DNA of 64,000 bases from contig NZ_CP151762.1 in NCBI RefSeq assembly GCF_038443675.1, positions 1,488,001 through 1,552,000 of the forward strand, in the 5' to 3' direction. The DNA comes from Yoonia sp. G8-12 (GTDB lineage: Bacteria > Pseudomonadota > Alphaproteobacteria > Rhodobacterales > Rhodobacteraceae). The notes under the pieces are model-generated. The model did no database searches. It had not been told where the DNA came from and worked only from the letters and a program-made list of their open reading frames with translations. Shown in pieces: positions 36,628 through 45,115 of the stretch (positions within the stretch are counted from its first letter, which is position 1; each line of letters starts with the position of its first letter). The position numbers and the translations under genes are program-made.

Positions 36628-38403
36628 ATGCAGGATCAATTAACGCAGATATTTGTGCTACTCGGGCTCGTTTTCGGCCTCCTTGTGTGGGGGCGGATAA
36701 GATACGATCTTGTGGCGTTTGGCGCACTGATTATCGCCGCGACAATCGGCCTTGTCCCCACTGATGAGGTCTTTTCGGGGTTCGGACATTCCGCTGTGGC
36801 AATTATTGCTCTGGTCCTGATCGTCAGTCGCGGGCTGTCGTCCTCGGGGGCGGTGGAACTGATTGCGTCGCGGCTGATCAAACCTGACCGTCCCGTGCAG
36901 CTGCATATTGCCGTGGTAGCCACATTGGCCGCGGGATTATCCGCGATCATCAACAATGTCGCGGCACTCGCGCTTTTGATGCCCCTTGATGTTGAGGCGG
37001 CAAAGAAAGCCAAACGCGCCGCAGGGCAGACGTTGATGCCGCTTTCTTTTGCGACAATTCTTGGCGGGATGATCACGCTGATCGGAACACCCCCGAATAT
37101 TGTCATATCGGAATACCGCCAAAGCACCCTGGGCGAGCCGTTCGGCATGTTTGACTTTGCGCCTGTCGGGCTTGCCGTGGCGGTGGCGGGCATTGCTTTT
37201 GTTTCTTTGTTCGGGTGGCGGCTTTTGCCTGCGCGCGCATCGGTTCTGGAACACAAAAAAGAGGTGAGCCAAGGCCGCTATGTTGCGGAACTGCGCATCG
37301 GCGAACAAACCCTGGAAGAGGGTATGGTGGTCGGCGACCTTTACCCCAAAGCCAATGATGTCGATGTCCATATTCTGGGCCTCGTCCGGCACGGCAAGCG
37401 GATGCGCGGTCTGGCCCGCCGCATCGAGTTGCGCGCAGGGGATTTTCTGGTGGTCGAAGGCGATCCCAAAGCAATCGAAGCTTTTATGGGCCAAGCAGGG
37501 CTGGATTTTGCAGGTTCTGAAAAGCACGAAGCAGGCGTTGTCGCACCGGGCTTGACCCTCGCAGAGGCCATCGTGCCAGAAGGCGCACGGATTGACGGAC
37601 GCACGGCGCGCAACCTTAACCTGTTGCAACGCCATGCGGTCACGCTTTTGGGGGTTGCGCGTGAGGGCCGCAATTTTACAGATCGTGTCCGGCTCTTGCC
37701 GATCCGGCCCGGTGACGTGCTGCTGCTTCTTGGCCCACCTGACCGCGTGGCCGATGCCATTGATTGGCTTGGTGTTTTCCCGCTCGAGGGGCGACAGACC
37801 GAAGTTGTCCAGCGCAGCAAGGCAGGCCTGTCCATCGCCGTCTTTATGATAGCGGTGGGGTTGGCCGTTCTGGGGCTTGTGCCTTTGTCCGTTGCCCTTG
37901 GCGGTGCGGTGATCGCTTATGTCGCGTTCGGCCTGATCAGCGGGCGCGAGGTCTACACGTCGGTGGAATGGAAAGTCATTGTTCTGCTCGCAAGTTTGAT
38001 CCCGCTGGCCGAAGCGTTTGATCATTTTGGCGGTGCTGATCTGATCGCAAGCGAGATCGTGAACCTGAGCGAGGGATACCCCGCTTGGGTATCACTGGTC
38101 GCACTGATGATCGTGACGATGACCTTGTCGGACTTCCTTAACAACGTCGCGACCACGTTGATTGCCGCCCCGATCTCAATGTCGATTGCCGCAGCAACCG
38201 GTACAAACCCAGACACCTATCTGATGACAGTTGCGGTTGCTGCGTCCTGCGCGTTTCTCACACCCATTGGACACAAGAACAACACCCTCATTCTGGGCCC
38301 CGGCGGGTACCGCTTTGGCGACTACTGGCGCATGGGCCTTCCGCTTGAGGTGATCGTGATCTGCGTCGCGGTGCCAACGATCCTTGTGGTCTGGCCGTTG
38401 TAG
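36628..38403 (+). CDS. SLC13/DASS-type transporter with two RCK_C domains
   Basis: A 591-residue inner-membrane protein. Hydrophobic blocks at about 1-200 and 395-590 flank two TrkA/RCK C-terminal domains (about 215-295 and 305-385). Repeated SLC13 motifs are seen: INNVAALALLMP ... GTPPNIVISEYR and LNNVATTLIAAP ... TPIGHKNN. The family moves di- and tricarboxylates, sulfate or similar anions with Na+. RCK domains imply cytosolic ligand control. It starts 135 bp after the E3 gene and may export or import an acid from the pathway. Na+ coupling would fit the adjacent Na+-pumping NQR. Confidence 0.88.
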   Translation: MQDQLTQIFVLLGLVFGLLVWGRIRYDLVAFGALIIAATIGLVPTDEVFSGFGHSAVAIIALVLIVSRGLSSSGAVELIASRLIKPDRPVQLHIAVVATLAAGLSAIINNVAALALLMPLDVEAAKKAKRAAGQTLMPLSFATILGGMITLIGTPPNIVISEYRQSTLGEPFGMFDFAPVGLAVAVAGIAFVSLFGWRLLPARASVLEHKKEVSQGRYVAELRIGEQTLEEGMVVGDLYPKANDVDVHILGLVRHGKRMRGLARRIELRAGDFLVVEGDPKAIEAFMGQAGLDFAGSEKHEAGVVAPGLTLAEAIVPEGARIDGRTARNLNLLQRHAVTLLGVAREGRNFTDRVRLLPIRPGDVLLLLGPPDRVADAIDWLGVFPLEGRQTEVVQRSKAGLSIAVFMIAVGLAVLGLVPLSVALGGAVIAYVAFGLISGREVYTSVEWKVIVLLASLIPLAEAFDHFGGADLIASEIVNLSEGYPAWVSLVALMIVTMTLSDFLNNVATTLIAAPISMSIAAATGTNPDTYLMTVAVAASCAFLTPIGHKNNTLILGPGGYRFGDYWRMGLPLEVIVICVAVPTILVVWPL

Positions 38404-38429
38404 GCCAGACCTGTTTGCGGCGGTCCGCC

Positions 38430-38447
38430 CTGCTGCTATCGCAGCAG
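38430..38447. terminator. Stem-loop between converging genes
   Basis: CTGCTGC/GCAGCAG forms a 7-bp stem with a 4-base loop, 27 bp after the SLC13 stop and overlapping the stop codon of the cytochrome gene on the other strand. U-runs are lacking, so any terminating effect is weak or Rho-assisted. Confidence 0.35.
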
Positions 38448-39611
38448 ATCAAGCTCTTCCATGTCGACACCAAGTGGCGCGCTGAGATCATCAATGGAAT
38501 CGTAGAGAAGTTCCAACGTGTACTGCGGGTTATGCGCATAGTTGCCGGGATCGGCGGTGACCAGTTTCCAGTTGAAAGCTGTCCGCAGGCTTCTTGGTGT
38601 CCATGATTTGTAGGCAACAGGTGCGCCGTCAACCATATCAATGACGCCGTCCCCGTTCGCATCAGCGAAGAAATAGGGATAACGCGTTCCGTCATAGATG
38701 ACCGGTGCGCCGACAACGTCGCGCGAATAATCTTCGATCATACCCAGCAAAGTACCCGCATTCGACATGATATCGGAACGGATCCCGACAGATGTATCAC
38801 CGCTACCGTCATAGCTTTGGCGCGCGATGCGGATGTCCTGCGGGCTGTTGGCTTCGTGGCAGGTCAGGCACGGCTCGAATGCGACTTCAAGCGTATGTGG
38901 CTCATGGCAGGAATTGCAGCTGGCCACGGGCCGCGCGTGAAAGAACCGACCAGAGTAGGTGCGATCTTCGTACTGAAAGCCCGCGCGCCCGTACCCGCCC
39001 AACCAAGTGGCGGCGGCCGTTGCATAATGCGGGTTGATGAAGCTCAGGTCGCTGTTTGGCTCATCCAATGCCATGTCCGTCGTGGCCCGCTCGACGGTCT
39101 GTCCGGCGGCGCGGCCTTGGTGACAGGTCAGGCAAGAGGCTTCGACGCCCGTTACCGGATGCACAAGACCGCTTGGGAATGTCACTTCGGCAATCTCGGC
39201 CAATCCGGCATTGTGGCAGGTTCCGCAATCCACGACACCGCCCACATCAATCGGCCCGTTGACGACGCCTGCCTCTGTCCCGTCCAATCCGTGAAAATCG
39301 CGAAAGCCTTCGCCGGAGTGGCAGGTCGCGCATGCGGGGCGGACTTCGCCGTCATCATCCCAATGGCTGAACGATTCCGAGGCGGCATTCGCATGGGCGG
39401 ACCGAAACCAATCAGAAATGGCCTTGTCGTTGTCGATCTCGATTTCGGCTGGCGTGAAGGGGCCTGATTGCGGCAACGCAAAGGGAATGAGCGTTTCATC
39501 CTCTGCGACTTCATTCGCTGTCTGGCTGGCGGCCTGACCAAAAAAGAAAATTGCGGCAAGTGCCCCCGCAAAACTGAGAGACATTGAAAAATTGGATGAC
39601 GGCAACGGCAT
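38436..39611 (-). CDS. Periplasmic pentaheme c-type cytochrome
   Basis: A 391-residue exported protein. The ATG at 39611 is chosen because AGGAGA lies 8 bp upstream and a signal peptide (LSFAGALAAIFFFGQAAS) follows; a frame extension to 39677 is ignored. Five CxxCH heme sites occur: CATCH, CGTCH, CLTCH, CNSCH, CLTCH. A Ca-binding-like DANGDGVID lies near the C-terminus. Spacing resembles multiheme electron-transfer proteins (cytochrome c554/NapC-tetraheme-like periplasmic carriers), but no specific family is certain. It diverges from the nqr operon, suggesting a shared redox context. Confidence 0.85.
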   Translation of the reverse strand: MPLPSSNFSMSLSFAGALAAIFFFGQAASQTANEVAEDETLIPFALPQSGPFTPAEIEIDNDKAISDWFRSAHANAASESFSHWDDDGEVRPACATCHSGEGFRDFHGLDGTEAGVVNGPIDVGGVVDCGTCHNAGLAEIAEVTFPSGLVHPVTGVEASCLTCHQGRAAGQTVERATTDMALDEPNSDLSFINPHYATAAATWLGGYGRAGFQYEDRTYSGRFFHARPVASCNSCHEPHTLEVAFEPCLTCHEANSPQDIRIARQSYDGSGDTSVGIRSDIMSNAGTLLGMIEDYSRDVVGAPVIYDGTRYPYFFADANGDGVIDMVDGAPVAYKSWTPRSLRTAFNWKLVTADPGNYAHNPQYTLELLYDSIDDLSAPLGVDMEELDLLR

Positions 39612-39676
39612 GAACGGTCTCCTGTGCTGGAACCTCAAAGATGATTTCAACCGTACTGCACGGGGGATCAGCCGCA

Positions 39677-39690
39677 TTGATCTATGTCAT
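39677..39690. promoter_or_regulatory. FNR-like box (one mismatch) between cytochrome and nqrA
   Basis: TTGATCTATGTCAT matches TTGAT-N4-(A/G)TCAA at nine of ten conserved bases. It lies 66 bp upstream of the cytochrome start and about 96 bp upstream of nqrA, so it could serve either promoter. Regulation by oxygen through an FNR/FnrL protein is inferred. Confidence 0.4.
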
Positions 39691-39785
39691 ATCAGCCAAC
39701 ACCCATCGACAGTAGGGTTTGGGTTGGAGGCGCGTGTATCTTGCCGCGCATGCAGAAATCGATGGCGTAAGTGATCGGAGGGCAG

Positions 39786-41054
39786 ATGCAAATTCTAGGT
39801 TCCGGGACAGGATTAGACCCGGACTTTTCCTCTCCGCCAATTGCTCCGGGGGTCAAGGACGTCATCACAGAGGAAGCGGTGGTCTGTGCCCCTGAGGGGC
39901 CCGCGCTCAAGGTGACCGCCCTTGTCAAAGAAGGTGATCTTGTCGCGCAGGGTGCTGCTGTCGCCTGTTTGCAGGATGCCCCGGAGGTATGTTTTGTTGC
40001 CCCGATTGCCGGACGCGTCGCACAGATTTCGCTTTTGGCGGGGCGGAAACTATCGCAGATCATTCTGTTTCGTGAAGCGACGGACGACGTTGAAAAACAC
40101 GATCTGCAGCGGGCCGAATCCGATGCCGGATTGCGGCACCTGATGCAGGGCGCAGGCATCTGGCCCTGGCTGCGCAGGCGGCCCTTCGGAGGCATGCCGG
40201 ATGCGGCAGAAAAACCCGCAGCCATCGTTGTCATGGCCACAGACACCCGACCGTTCGCGCCCGATCCGCAGATAGCCCTTGAGGGGCGGGAAGATGATTT
40301 CGCGCGCGGCCTTGCTGCACTTGCGCAGCTGACAGACGGGCCTGTGTTGCTATGCCGGCAAGCGGACGGGCCGTTGCGCGCCCTGCCAAAGGGCAACAGC
40401 CGCATCCAGACGGTCACCGGTGGTCCCCGCCACCCGCAGGGCTTGGCGGGCATTCCTATTCACCAGCTGTTTCCGGCAGGGCTGAACACCCCTGTCTGGG
40501 ACATTCATGCCGAAGATACCGCAGCCCTTGGAGCGCTTTTGAAAACCGGCATTCTGCCGATGACCCGGCTGGTCAGCATTGCAGGTGCAGCACTGCGCGA
40601 GGCGCATAACCTGCGGACACATTCCGGTGCCGACTTGCGGCAACTGACCCAGCGCCTTGTCCTGCCCGGACCGCATCTGTTGATGTCGGGTTCGCCACTT
40701 GATGGCCATCAGGCACGCTGGCTTGCCCCCCGCGACCGGCAGATCACCGTGCTGCCCCGCCCGACCGCGCAGAGCAAACAGCATTGGTTCATCGCCGCGT
40801 TGACCCGCTCGGCGGGCATGAAACCCGCGATCCCCACCGCCGGATTGACCCAAGCCTTCGGCGCCGCCCTTCCCGCCATACCGTTCTTGCGTGCGCTGAG
40901 TGCAGGCGACGATGAAACCGCACTCAGCCTCGGTATTCTGTCGCTTCTGGAAGAGGATGTGGCCCTTGCCGATTATGTGCTGAGCGAAACCGGGCAGATC
41001 ACCGCACAACTGCGTGGCATGCTTGACCGGATCCAGACGGAGTTTGCGGCATGA
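39786..41054 (+). CDS. nqrA: Na+-translocating NADH:quinone reductase subunit A
   Basis: A 422-residue peripheral subunit with no membrane span. The N-terminal barrel-sandwich segment matches NqrA (APEGPALKVTALVKEGDLVAQG; FVAPIAGRVAQISLLAGRKLSQIIL). The later GGPRHPQGLAGIPIHQLFP and GALLKTGILPMTRLVSIAGAALREAHNLRT segments also match. It is slightly shorter than the usual ~445. ATG at 39786 with GGAGGG 4 bp upstream is preferred over the GTG at 39771. NqrA helps bind quinone in the Na+-NQR complex. It starts a nine-gene operon in canonical A-F order. Confidence 0.9.
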   Translation: MQILGSGTGLDPDFSSPPIAPGVKDVITEEAVVCAPEGPALKVTALVKEGDLVAQGAAVACLQDAPEVCFVAPIAGRVAQISLLAGRKLSQIILFREATDDVEKHDLQRAESDAGLRHLMQGAGIWPWLRRRPFGGMPDAAEKPAAIVVMATDTRPFAPDPQIALEGREDDFARGLAALAQLTDGPVLLCRQADGPLRALPKGNSRIQTVTGGPRHPQGLAGIPIHQLFPAGLNTPVWDIHAEDTAALGALLKTGILPMTRLVSIAGAALREAHNLRTHSGADLRQLTQRLVLPGPHLLMSGSPLDGHQARWLAPRDRQITVLPRPTAQSKQHWFIAALTRSAGMKPAIPTAGLTQAFGAALPAIPFLRALSAGDDETALSLGILSLLEEDVALADYVLSETGQITAQLRGMLDRIQTEFAA

Positions 41055-41833
41055 CCCGTGGCTTGTGGAATCGCGAAACAGTCGCAGCCATCTTGATCGC
41101 GGCTTATCTGCCGATGGCGCTGTTCTGGCTCTGGCTGGAAGGTGTGGACGCGCTGGCGCGGTTGGGCCTGACTGTGCTGGTCATCGCCATCTGGCACTTG
41201 ATCTTCATGTTGATGCGGGCGCAGGCACCCTCCTTGGCGGCCCTGACAACGGCGCTTGCAATCGCGATGCTGGCCCCTGAAGAGCTTGGCGTTTTCCGCA
41301 TGGTCCTTGGGATCAGCTTTGGCGTGGTCATGGGCGAGCTTGTTTTTGGTGGTTGGGGGCGCAATGTGGTGCATCCGGCAACTGTCACCCTGTCGTTTCT
41401 CGGGTACGGTTTTCCGGCTGCAGAATGGCCGGTGCTGGACGCACCAATCGCATGGGCCGCGATCCCGGCCGCGCTGATCGGCATCGCGGCGGGCGTTATG
41501 CCCGCCCGAGTTATCGCAGGGGCGGTCTTGGTCGCTGCGGGTGCTGCGGCGACGGGGTTTTTGGCGGAACCCGCCCTCTTGGCCGGCGGTCTTGTTCTGG
41601 TGCTTGTGGTGGCTGACCCCGTCACCAGCGCCATCACCCTGCCCGGACGCTGGATCAACGGCGCGCTTTACGCGGCGCTGCTGACACTCTTTGCAACGGG
41701 TTGGGCCGGGGCCGCGCCCCTTCAAATCGCAGTGGCCGCAGCCCTTCTTACATCACTCGCCGCCCCGCTTCTGGACGAAGCGGTGCTGGCGCTTTGGGTG
41801 GCACAACGTCGGAGGCGACATGGCAGGACGTGA
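41051..41833 (+). CDS. nqrB: NqrB, unusually short, lacking the FMN attachment motif
   Basis: The 260-residue membrane protein has about 8 spans; typical NqrB has about 410. It matches NqrB at ISFGVVMGELVFGGWGRNVVHPATVTLSFL and at ADPVTSAITLPGRWINGALY. The ~120-residue N-terminal extension and the SGAT segment that carries covalent FMN are absent. The flanking matches are in one frame, so a single frameshift does not explain the loss. It overlaps nqrA by 4 bp and nqrC by 14 bp. NqrB normally houses riboflavin/FMN and the ion path. This version should hold at most one of its flavins. Confidence 0.83.
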   Translation: MTRGLWNRETVAAILIAAYLPMALFWLWLEGVDALARLGLTVLVIAIWHLIFMLMRAQAPSLAALTTALAIAMLAPEELGVFRMVLGISFGVVMGELVFGGWGRNVVHPATVTLSFLGYGFPAAEWPVLDAPIAWAAIPAALIGIAAGVMPARVIAGAVLVAAGAAATGFLAEPALLAGGLVLVLVVADPVTSAITLPGRWINGALYAALLTLFATGWAGAAPLQIAVAAALLTSLAAPLLDEAVLALWVAQRRRRHGRT

Positions 41834-42650
41834 TTGGAACCCTTGGCGGCGATTGCTTGCGCTGCCGAATGAAAGCCGTACGAAAACGGTGATCGTGGCC
41901 TTTCTGGTGTCGGCTGTGTGCGCAGCCTTGGTCAGCGGCGCAACTGTGGTGCTGCGCCCGATCCAGACGGCCAATCGCGCCGCAGAGGAACAGGCCCGCA
42001 TCGCCGCATTGGTGCAGGGCATTCCCGGCATGACGACACTTCTGGAACAGTCAGGTGGTGCGCTTTCAACTGTTGTGATTGACCTTACGACTGGCCGCGC
42101 GGCCGCCGAGGTGACGCCTGCAACACTAGAAGCAACGCTCAACGACGCAACCCACTGGACAGTGCTGGATGCCGCCCAAGACGTGGCGGGCCTTGGACAA
42201 CGCCCCGATTTCGCGCAGGTGTTTTTGCTGCGTGACAATGACACGGTTTCGCTCGTTCTTTTGCCGATCAGTGGTCAGGGCTATGGTGGCCGGATTGACG
42301 CAATCCTTGCGCTGCGCGGCGACATGAACACGATCGCCGGTATCGCGGTGACACGCCATTCCGAAACCCCGGGCCTTGGCGGGCGCATTCAAGAAACATC
42401 ATGGCAGGGCGACTTTCCCGGCACCGAACTGCGCGATGAGAACGGCGAGATGCGTTTTGCGGTGGCGCGTGGCCCTGCCGCGACAGCCTATGAGGTTGAC
42501 GGCATAACCGGCGCCACACGCACCGGACGCGGGGTCACGCAAATGGTGCGGTTCTGGTTGGGGCCGGACGGCTACGGCCCCCTGCTTGACGCCATCCAGC
42601 GGGGGAGTTCTGAACCATGCCGCAAGCGCAGACCTATTGGACCACACTGA
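41820..42650 (+). CDS. nqrC: Na+-NQR subunit C (covalent FMN)
   Basis: A 276-residue protein. One N-terminal membrane helix (about 22-46) precedes a periplasmic FMN-binding domain. The attachment motif is present as DGITGATRTGRGV with the acceptor Thr at 233 (TGAT instead of SGAT). GLGGRIQETSWQGDF is also typical. GGAGG precedes the ATG at 41820; a longer frame to 41691 lies inside nqrB and is ignored. ApbE, which attaches the FMN, is encoded in the same operon. Confidence 0.92.
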   Translation: MAGRDWNPWRRLLALPNESRTKTVIVAFLVSAVCAALVSGATVVLRPIQTANRAAEEQARIAALVQGIPGMTTLLEQSGGALSTVVIDLTTGRAAAEVTPATLEATLNDATHWTVLDAAQDVAGLGQRPDFAQVFLLRDNDTVSLVLLPISGQGYGGRIDAILALRGDMNTIAGIAVTRHSETPGLGGRIQETSWQGDFPGTELRDENGEMRFAVARGPAATAYEVDGITGATRTGRGVTQMVRFWLGPDGYGPLLDAIQRGSSEPCRKRRPIGPH

Positions 42651-43282
42651 CAGCCCCGCTGATCCGGCAAAATCCGGTGACATTGCAAATTCTTGGCATT
42701 TGCTCGGCGCTTGCGGTGACAACCTCGCTTGCGACTGCCCTGACGATGTCGGTCTCTCTTACGGCGGTTCTGACTCTCGCGGCTGGGCTCGTCAGCATGA
42801 TCCGGCGTCACATTCCCGATGCCATCCGGCTGATTGTGCAAATCGTGATTGTCGCCTCATTGGTGATCGTCATCGACCAGATCCTGCAAGCCTATTTTGC
42901 CGAAATCAGCCGCGCGCTTTCGGTATATGTGGGCCTGATTACCACCAATTGCCTCGTGCTGGGCCGGACCGAGACCTATGCCCGCCATCACCCGCCGCTG
43001 CCGGCGATGGTTGATGCCTTCGGCAACGGGCTTGGTTATTCTTTGATCCTGATCGTGATCGGGGGGCTGCGCGAGTTGTTTGGCAAAGGCCAGCTTTTTG
43101 GCGCGCAGGTTCTGCCGCTGGCGGAGACCGGGGGGTGGTTTACGCCGCTCAGCCTGATGCTGCTTGCGCCATCGGCGTTTTTCCTGCTGGGCCTTTTGGT
43201 GTGGGCCGTGCGCGGTCTGCATCCCGAACAGGTTGAGCAGCCCGAACATACACCACCCCTGCAAAAAGTGCCCGCAGAATGA
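42617..43282 (+). CDS. nqrD: Na+-NQR subunit D
   Basis: A 221-residue membrane protein with about six spans. Cys29 (LGICSAL) and Cys112 (TTNCLVLGR) sit at the positions of the cysteines that, with two from NqrE, hold the intramembrane 2Fe-2S centre. GRTETYARHHPP and FGNGLGYSLILIVIGGLREL are family segments. It overlaps nqrC by 34 bp and nqrE by 4 bp. Confidence 0.94.
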   Translation: MPQAQTYWTTLTAPLIRQNPVTLQILGICSALAVTTSLATALTMSVSLTAVLTLAAGLVSMIRRHIPDAIRLIVQIVIVASLVIVIDQILQAYFAEISRALSVYVGLITTNCLVLGRTETYARHHPPLPAMVDAFGNGLGYSLILIVIGGLRELFGKGQLFGAQVLPLAETGGWFTPLSLMLLAPSAFFLLGLLVWAVRGLHPEQVEQPEHTPPLQKVPAE

Positions 43283-43893
43283 CAGGGCTGTGGGATATTT
43301 TCGTGACTGCGGCTTTTGTCGATAACATGCCGCTGACGCTTTTTCTGGGCCTTTGCACGTTTCTGGCGCTGTCCAAACGGCCAGAGGCCGCTATCGGCCT
43401 TGGTGTCGCGATGACAGGCGTGCTGGGTGTCACGGTTCCGCTCAATTACCTGATTTACCAAGGGTTGCTTGCCCCCGGCGCGTGGGCATGGATGGGCCTG
43501 CCAGAGCTGGATCTTTCCTATCTGGCCTTGATCGCCTTCATCGGGGTGATCGCGGCGGCCGTGCAGCTGCTTGAGATGGTCCTAGACCGGTTCTTTCCGA
43601 AAATTCACGCAGCGTTTGGTGTGTTTCTGCCCCTTCTGACCGTGCAATGTGCGATCCTTGCGGGCAGTCTTTTCATGGTCGAACGCAGCTATTCCTTTGC
43701 CGAGTCAGCGGCCTTTGGTTTTGGCAGCGGGGTTGGGTTTGCGGTGGCGGTTGCCATGCTGGGCGCGATCCGCAAACGGCTTTCCTATGCGCATCTGCCC
43801 GAGGGCCTGCGCGGTCTGGGCATTGCGTTCATTCTTGCCGGGCTGATGTCGCTTGGCTTTGCGTCATTCGCACAAATGGCGGTGGCGCAATGA
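43279..43893 (+). CDS. nqrE: Na+-NQR subunit E
   Basis: A 204-residue membrane protein, paralogous to NqrD, with about six spans. Cys26 (LGLCTFLAL) and Cys124 (TVQCAILAG) complete the four-Cys site for the 2Fe-2S cluster shared with NqrD. FVDNMPLTLFLGLCTFLALS and LPEGLRGLGIAFILAGLMSLGF are characteristic. ATGA overlaps on both sides couple its translation to nqrD and nqrF. Confidence 0.94.
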   Translation: MTGLWDIFVTAAFVDNMPLTLFLGLCTFLALSKRPEAAIGLGVAMTGVLGVTVPLNYLIYQGLLAPGAWAWMGLPELDLSYLALIAFIGVIAAAVQLLEMVLDRFFPKIHAAFGVFLPLLTVQCAILAGSLFMVERSYSFAESAAFGFGSGVGFAVAVAMLGAIRKRLSYAHLPEGLRGLGIAFILAGLMSLGFASFAQMAVAQ

Positions 43894-45113
43894 CAGAGGT
43901 TCTTTTTGGCAGTTTGATCGTCGTGGGGCTGATCCTCGTACTCACATCGGGGCTGTTGATCCTGAAGGCACGCCTTGTGCCCGATCGCGCGCTTGACGTG
44001 ACGGTGAACGGCAATCTGCACCTGACGGGGCGGCGCGGTGATCGGCTTTTGGGGGTGCTGCACAATGCGGGTATCATGATCCCCGCGGCCTGTGGTGGCA
44101 CGGGCACCTGCGGGTTGTGCCGTGTGACCGTCACCGGAGAAGGCGCAGGCACGCCCCAAGCCACCGAACGCGGCGTGCTGTCACCGCGCGACCGCCGCGC
44201 CAATATTCGTCTGGCCTGTCAAACCAACCTGCGCGGTGACTGCGCCGTCAAGGTCCCCGATGATATCCTTAGCGCGGGTGGCGGATTTACATGCAAAGTA
44301 TCTTCGACCCGTATGTTGGCCCCGCTGATCCGCGAGATCATCGTGGATTTGCCAACAGATCATGCATCCGACTTTCGCGCAGGGGATTTTATGCAAATCA
44401 CCGCGCCGCCCTATCAGTTGGATTTCAACACGCTAGCGATCCCCCCGGCGTTTCAGGATGCATGGGATATCGCCGGATGGCGCACCATGCAGGTCGGGTC
44501 AGAGGCCGAGGTCACGCGCGCCTATTCGCTGGCCAGTAGGCCCGAAGATGCAGGAACCGCCGTTTTCAATATCCGCCTTGCCGTTCCACCCGCAGGACGC
44601 GAGGACGAGGTTCCGCCGGGGATCGTATCGTCCTGGCTCTTTTCGGTGGCGACGGGCGATGAGATCACGCTGTCAGGGCCATTCGGTGAGTTTCACGTTC
44701 AACCCACCACGCGTGAAATGGTCTATGTCGGCGGCGGTGTTGGCATGGCGCCGCTGCGCGCGATGATCCATCAGGAACTGGGGCGCGGCACAAAGCGGCG
44801 GATCCGGTATTTCTACGGCGCGCGTTCTGCACTTGATCTGCTCTATGCCGATGAATTCGCCACGCTCGCCACGCGCCATGACAACTTTAGCTGGACCCCT
44901 GCCCTTTCTGATCCGGCACCGGGCGATCGCTGGACCGGTGCCACGGGTTTCATCCACGAGATTCTACGCGCCGAAATGCGCGGCCATCCGGCCCCGGAAG
45001 AGTGCGAATACTATCTTTGCGGCCCGCCTGTGATGATCTCGGCGGTTCTGTCCACATTGGGACAGCTTGGGGTCGAGTCCTCGTCCATCTTCTACGACGA
45101 TTTCGGAGCTTGA
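43890..45113 (+). CDS. nqrF: Na+-NQR subunit F (NADH-oxidising)
   Basis: A 407-residue protein. An N-terminal membrane helix (5-26) is followed by a 2Fe-2S ferredoxin domain with Cys68, Cys74, Cys77 and Cys110 (CGGTGTCGLC ... LACQTN). The FAD-binding segment RAYSLAS comes next, then an NADH-binding domain (YVGGGVGMAPLRAM; YYLCGPPVM). It is the entry point for electrons from NADH. The ATG at 43890 overlaps the nqrE stop; a longer frame inside nqrE is ignored. Confidence 0.95.
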   Translation: MTEVLFGSLIVVGLILVLTSGLLILKARLVPDRALDVTVNGNLHLTGRRGDRLLGVLHNAGIMIPAACGGTGTCGLCRVTVTGEGAGTPQATERGVLSPRDRRANIRLACQTNLRGDCAVKVPDDILSAGGGFTCKVSSTRMLAPLIREIIVDLPTDHASDFRAGDFMQITAPPYQLDFNTLAIPPAFQDAWDIAGWRTMQVGSEAEVTRAYSLASRPEDAGTAVFNIRLAVPPAGREDEVPPGIVSSWLFSVATGDEITLSGPFGEFHVQPTTREMVYVGGGVGMAPLRAMIHQELGRGTKRRIRYFYGARSALDLLYADEFATLATRHDNFSWTPALSDPAPGDRWTGATGFIHEILRAEMRGHPAPEECEYYLCGPPVMISAVLSTLGQLGVESSSIFYDDFGA

Positions 45114-45115
45114 GC

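Noticed and set aside
41051..41833. NqrB shortness explained by a frameshift
   Set aside because: Segments before and after the missing FMN region read in one frame, and both gene ends overlap neighbours as in the rest of the operon. A larger deletion cannot be excluded.
39786..45113. Rnf complex instead of NQR
   Set aside because: The first gene matches NqrA, NqrF has the ferredoxin-FAD-NADH layout, and no RnfB or RnfC-type iron-sulfur subunit is present.
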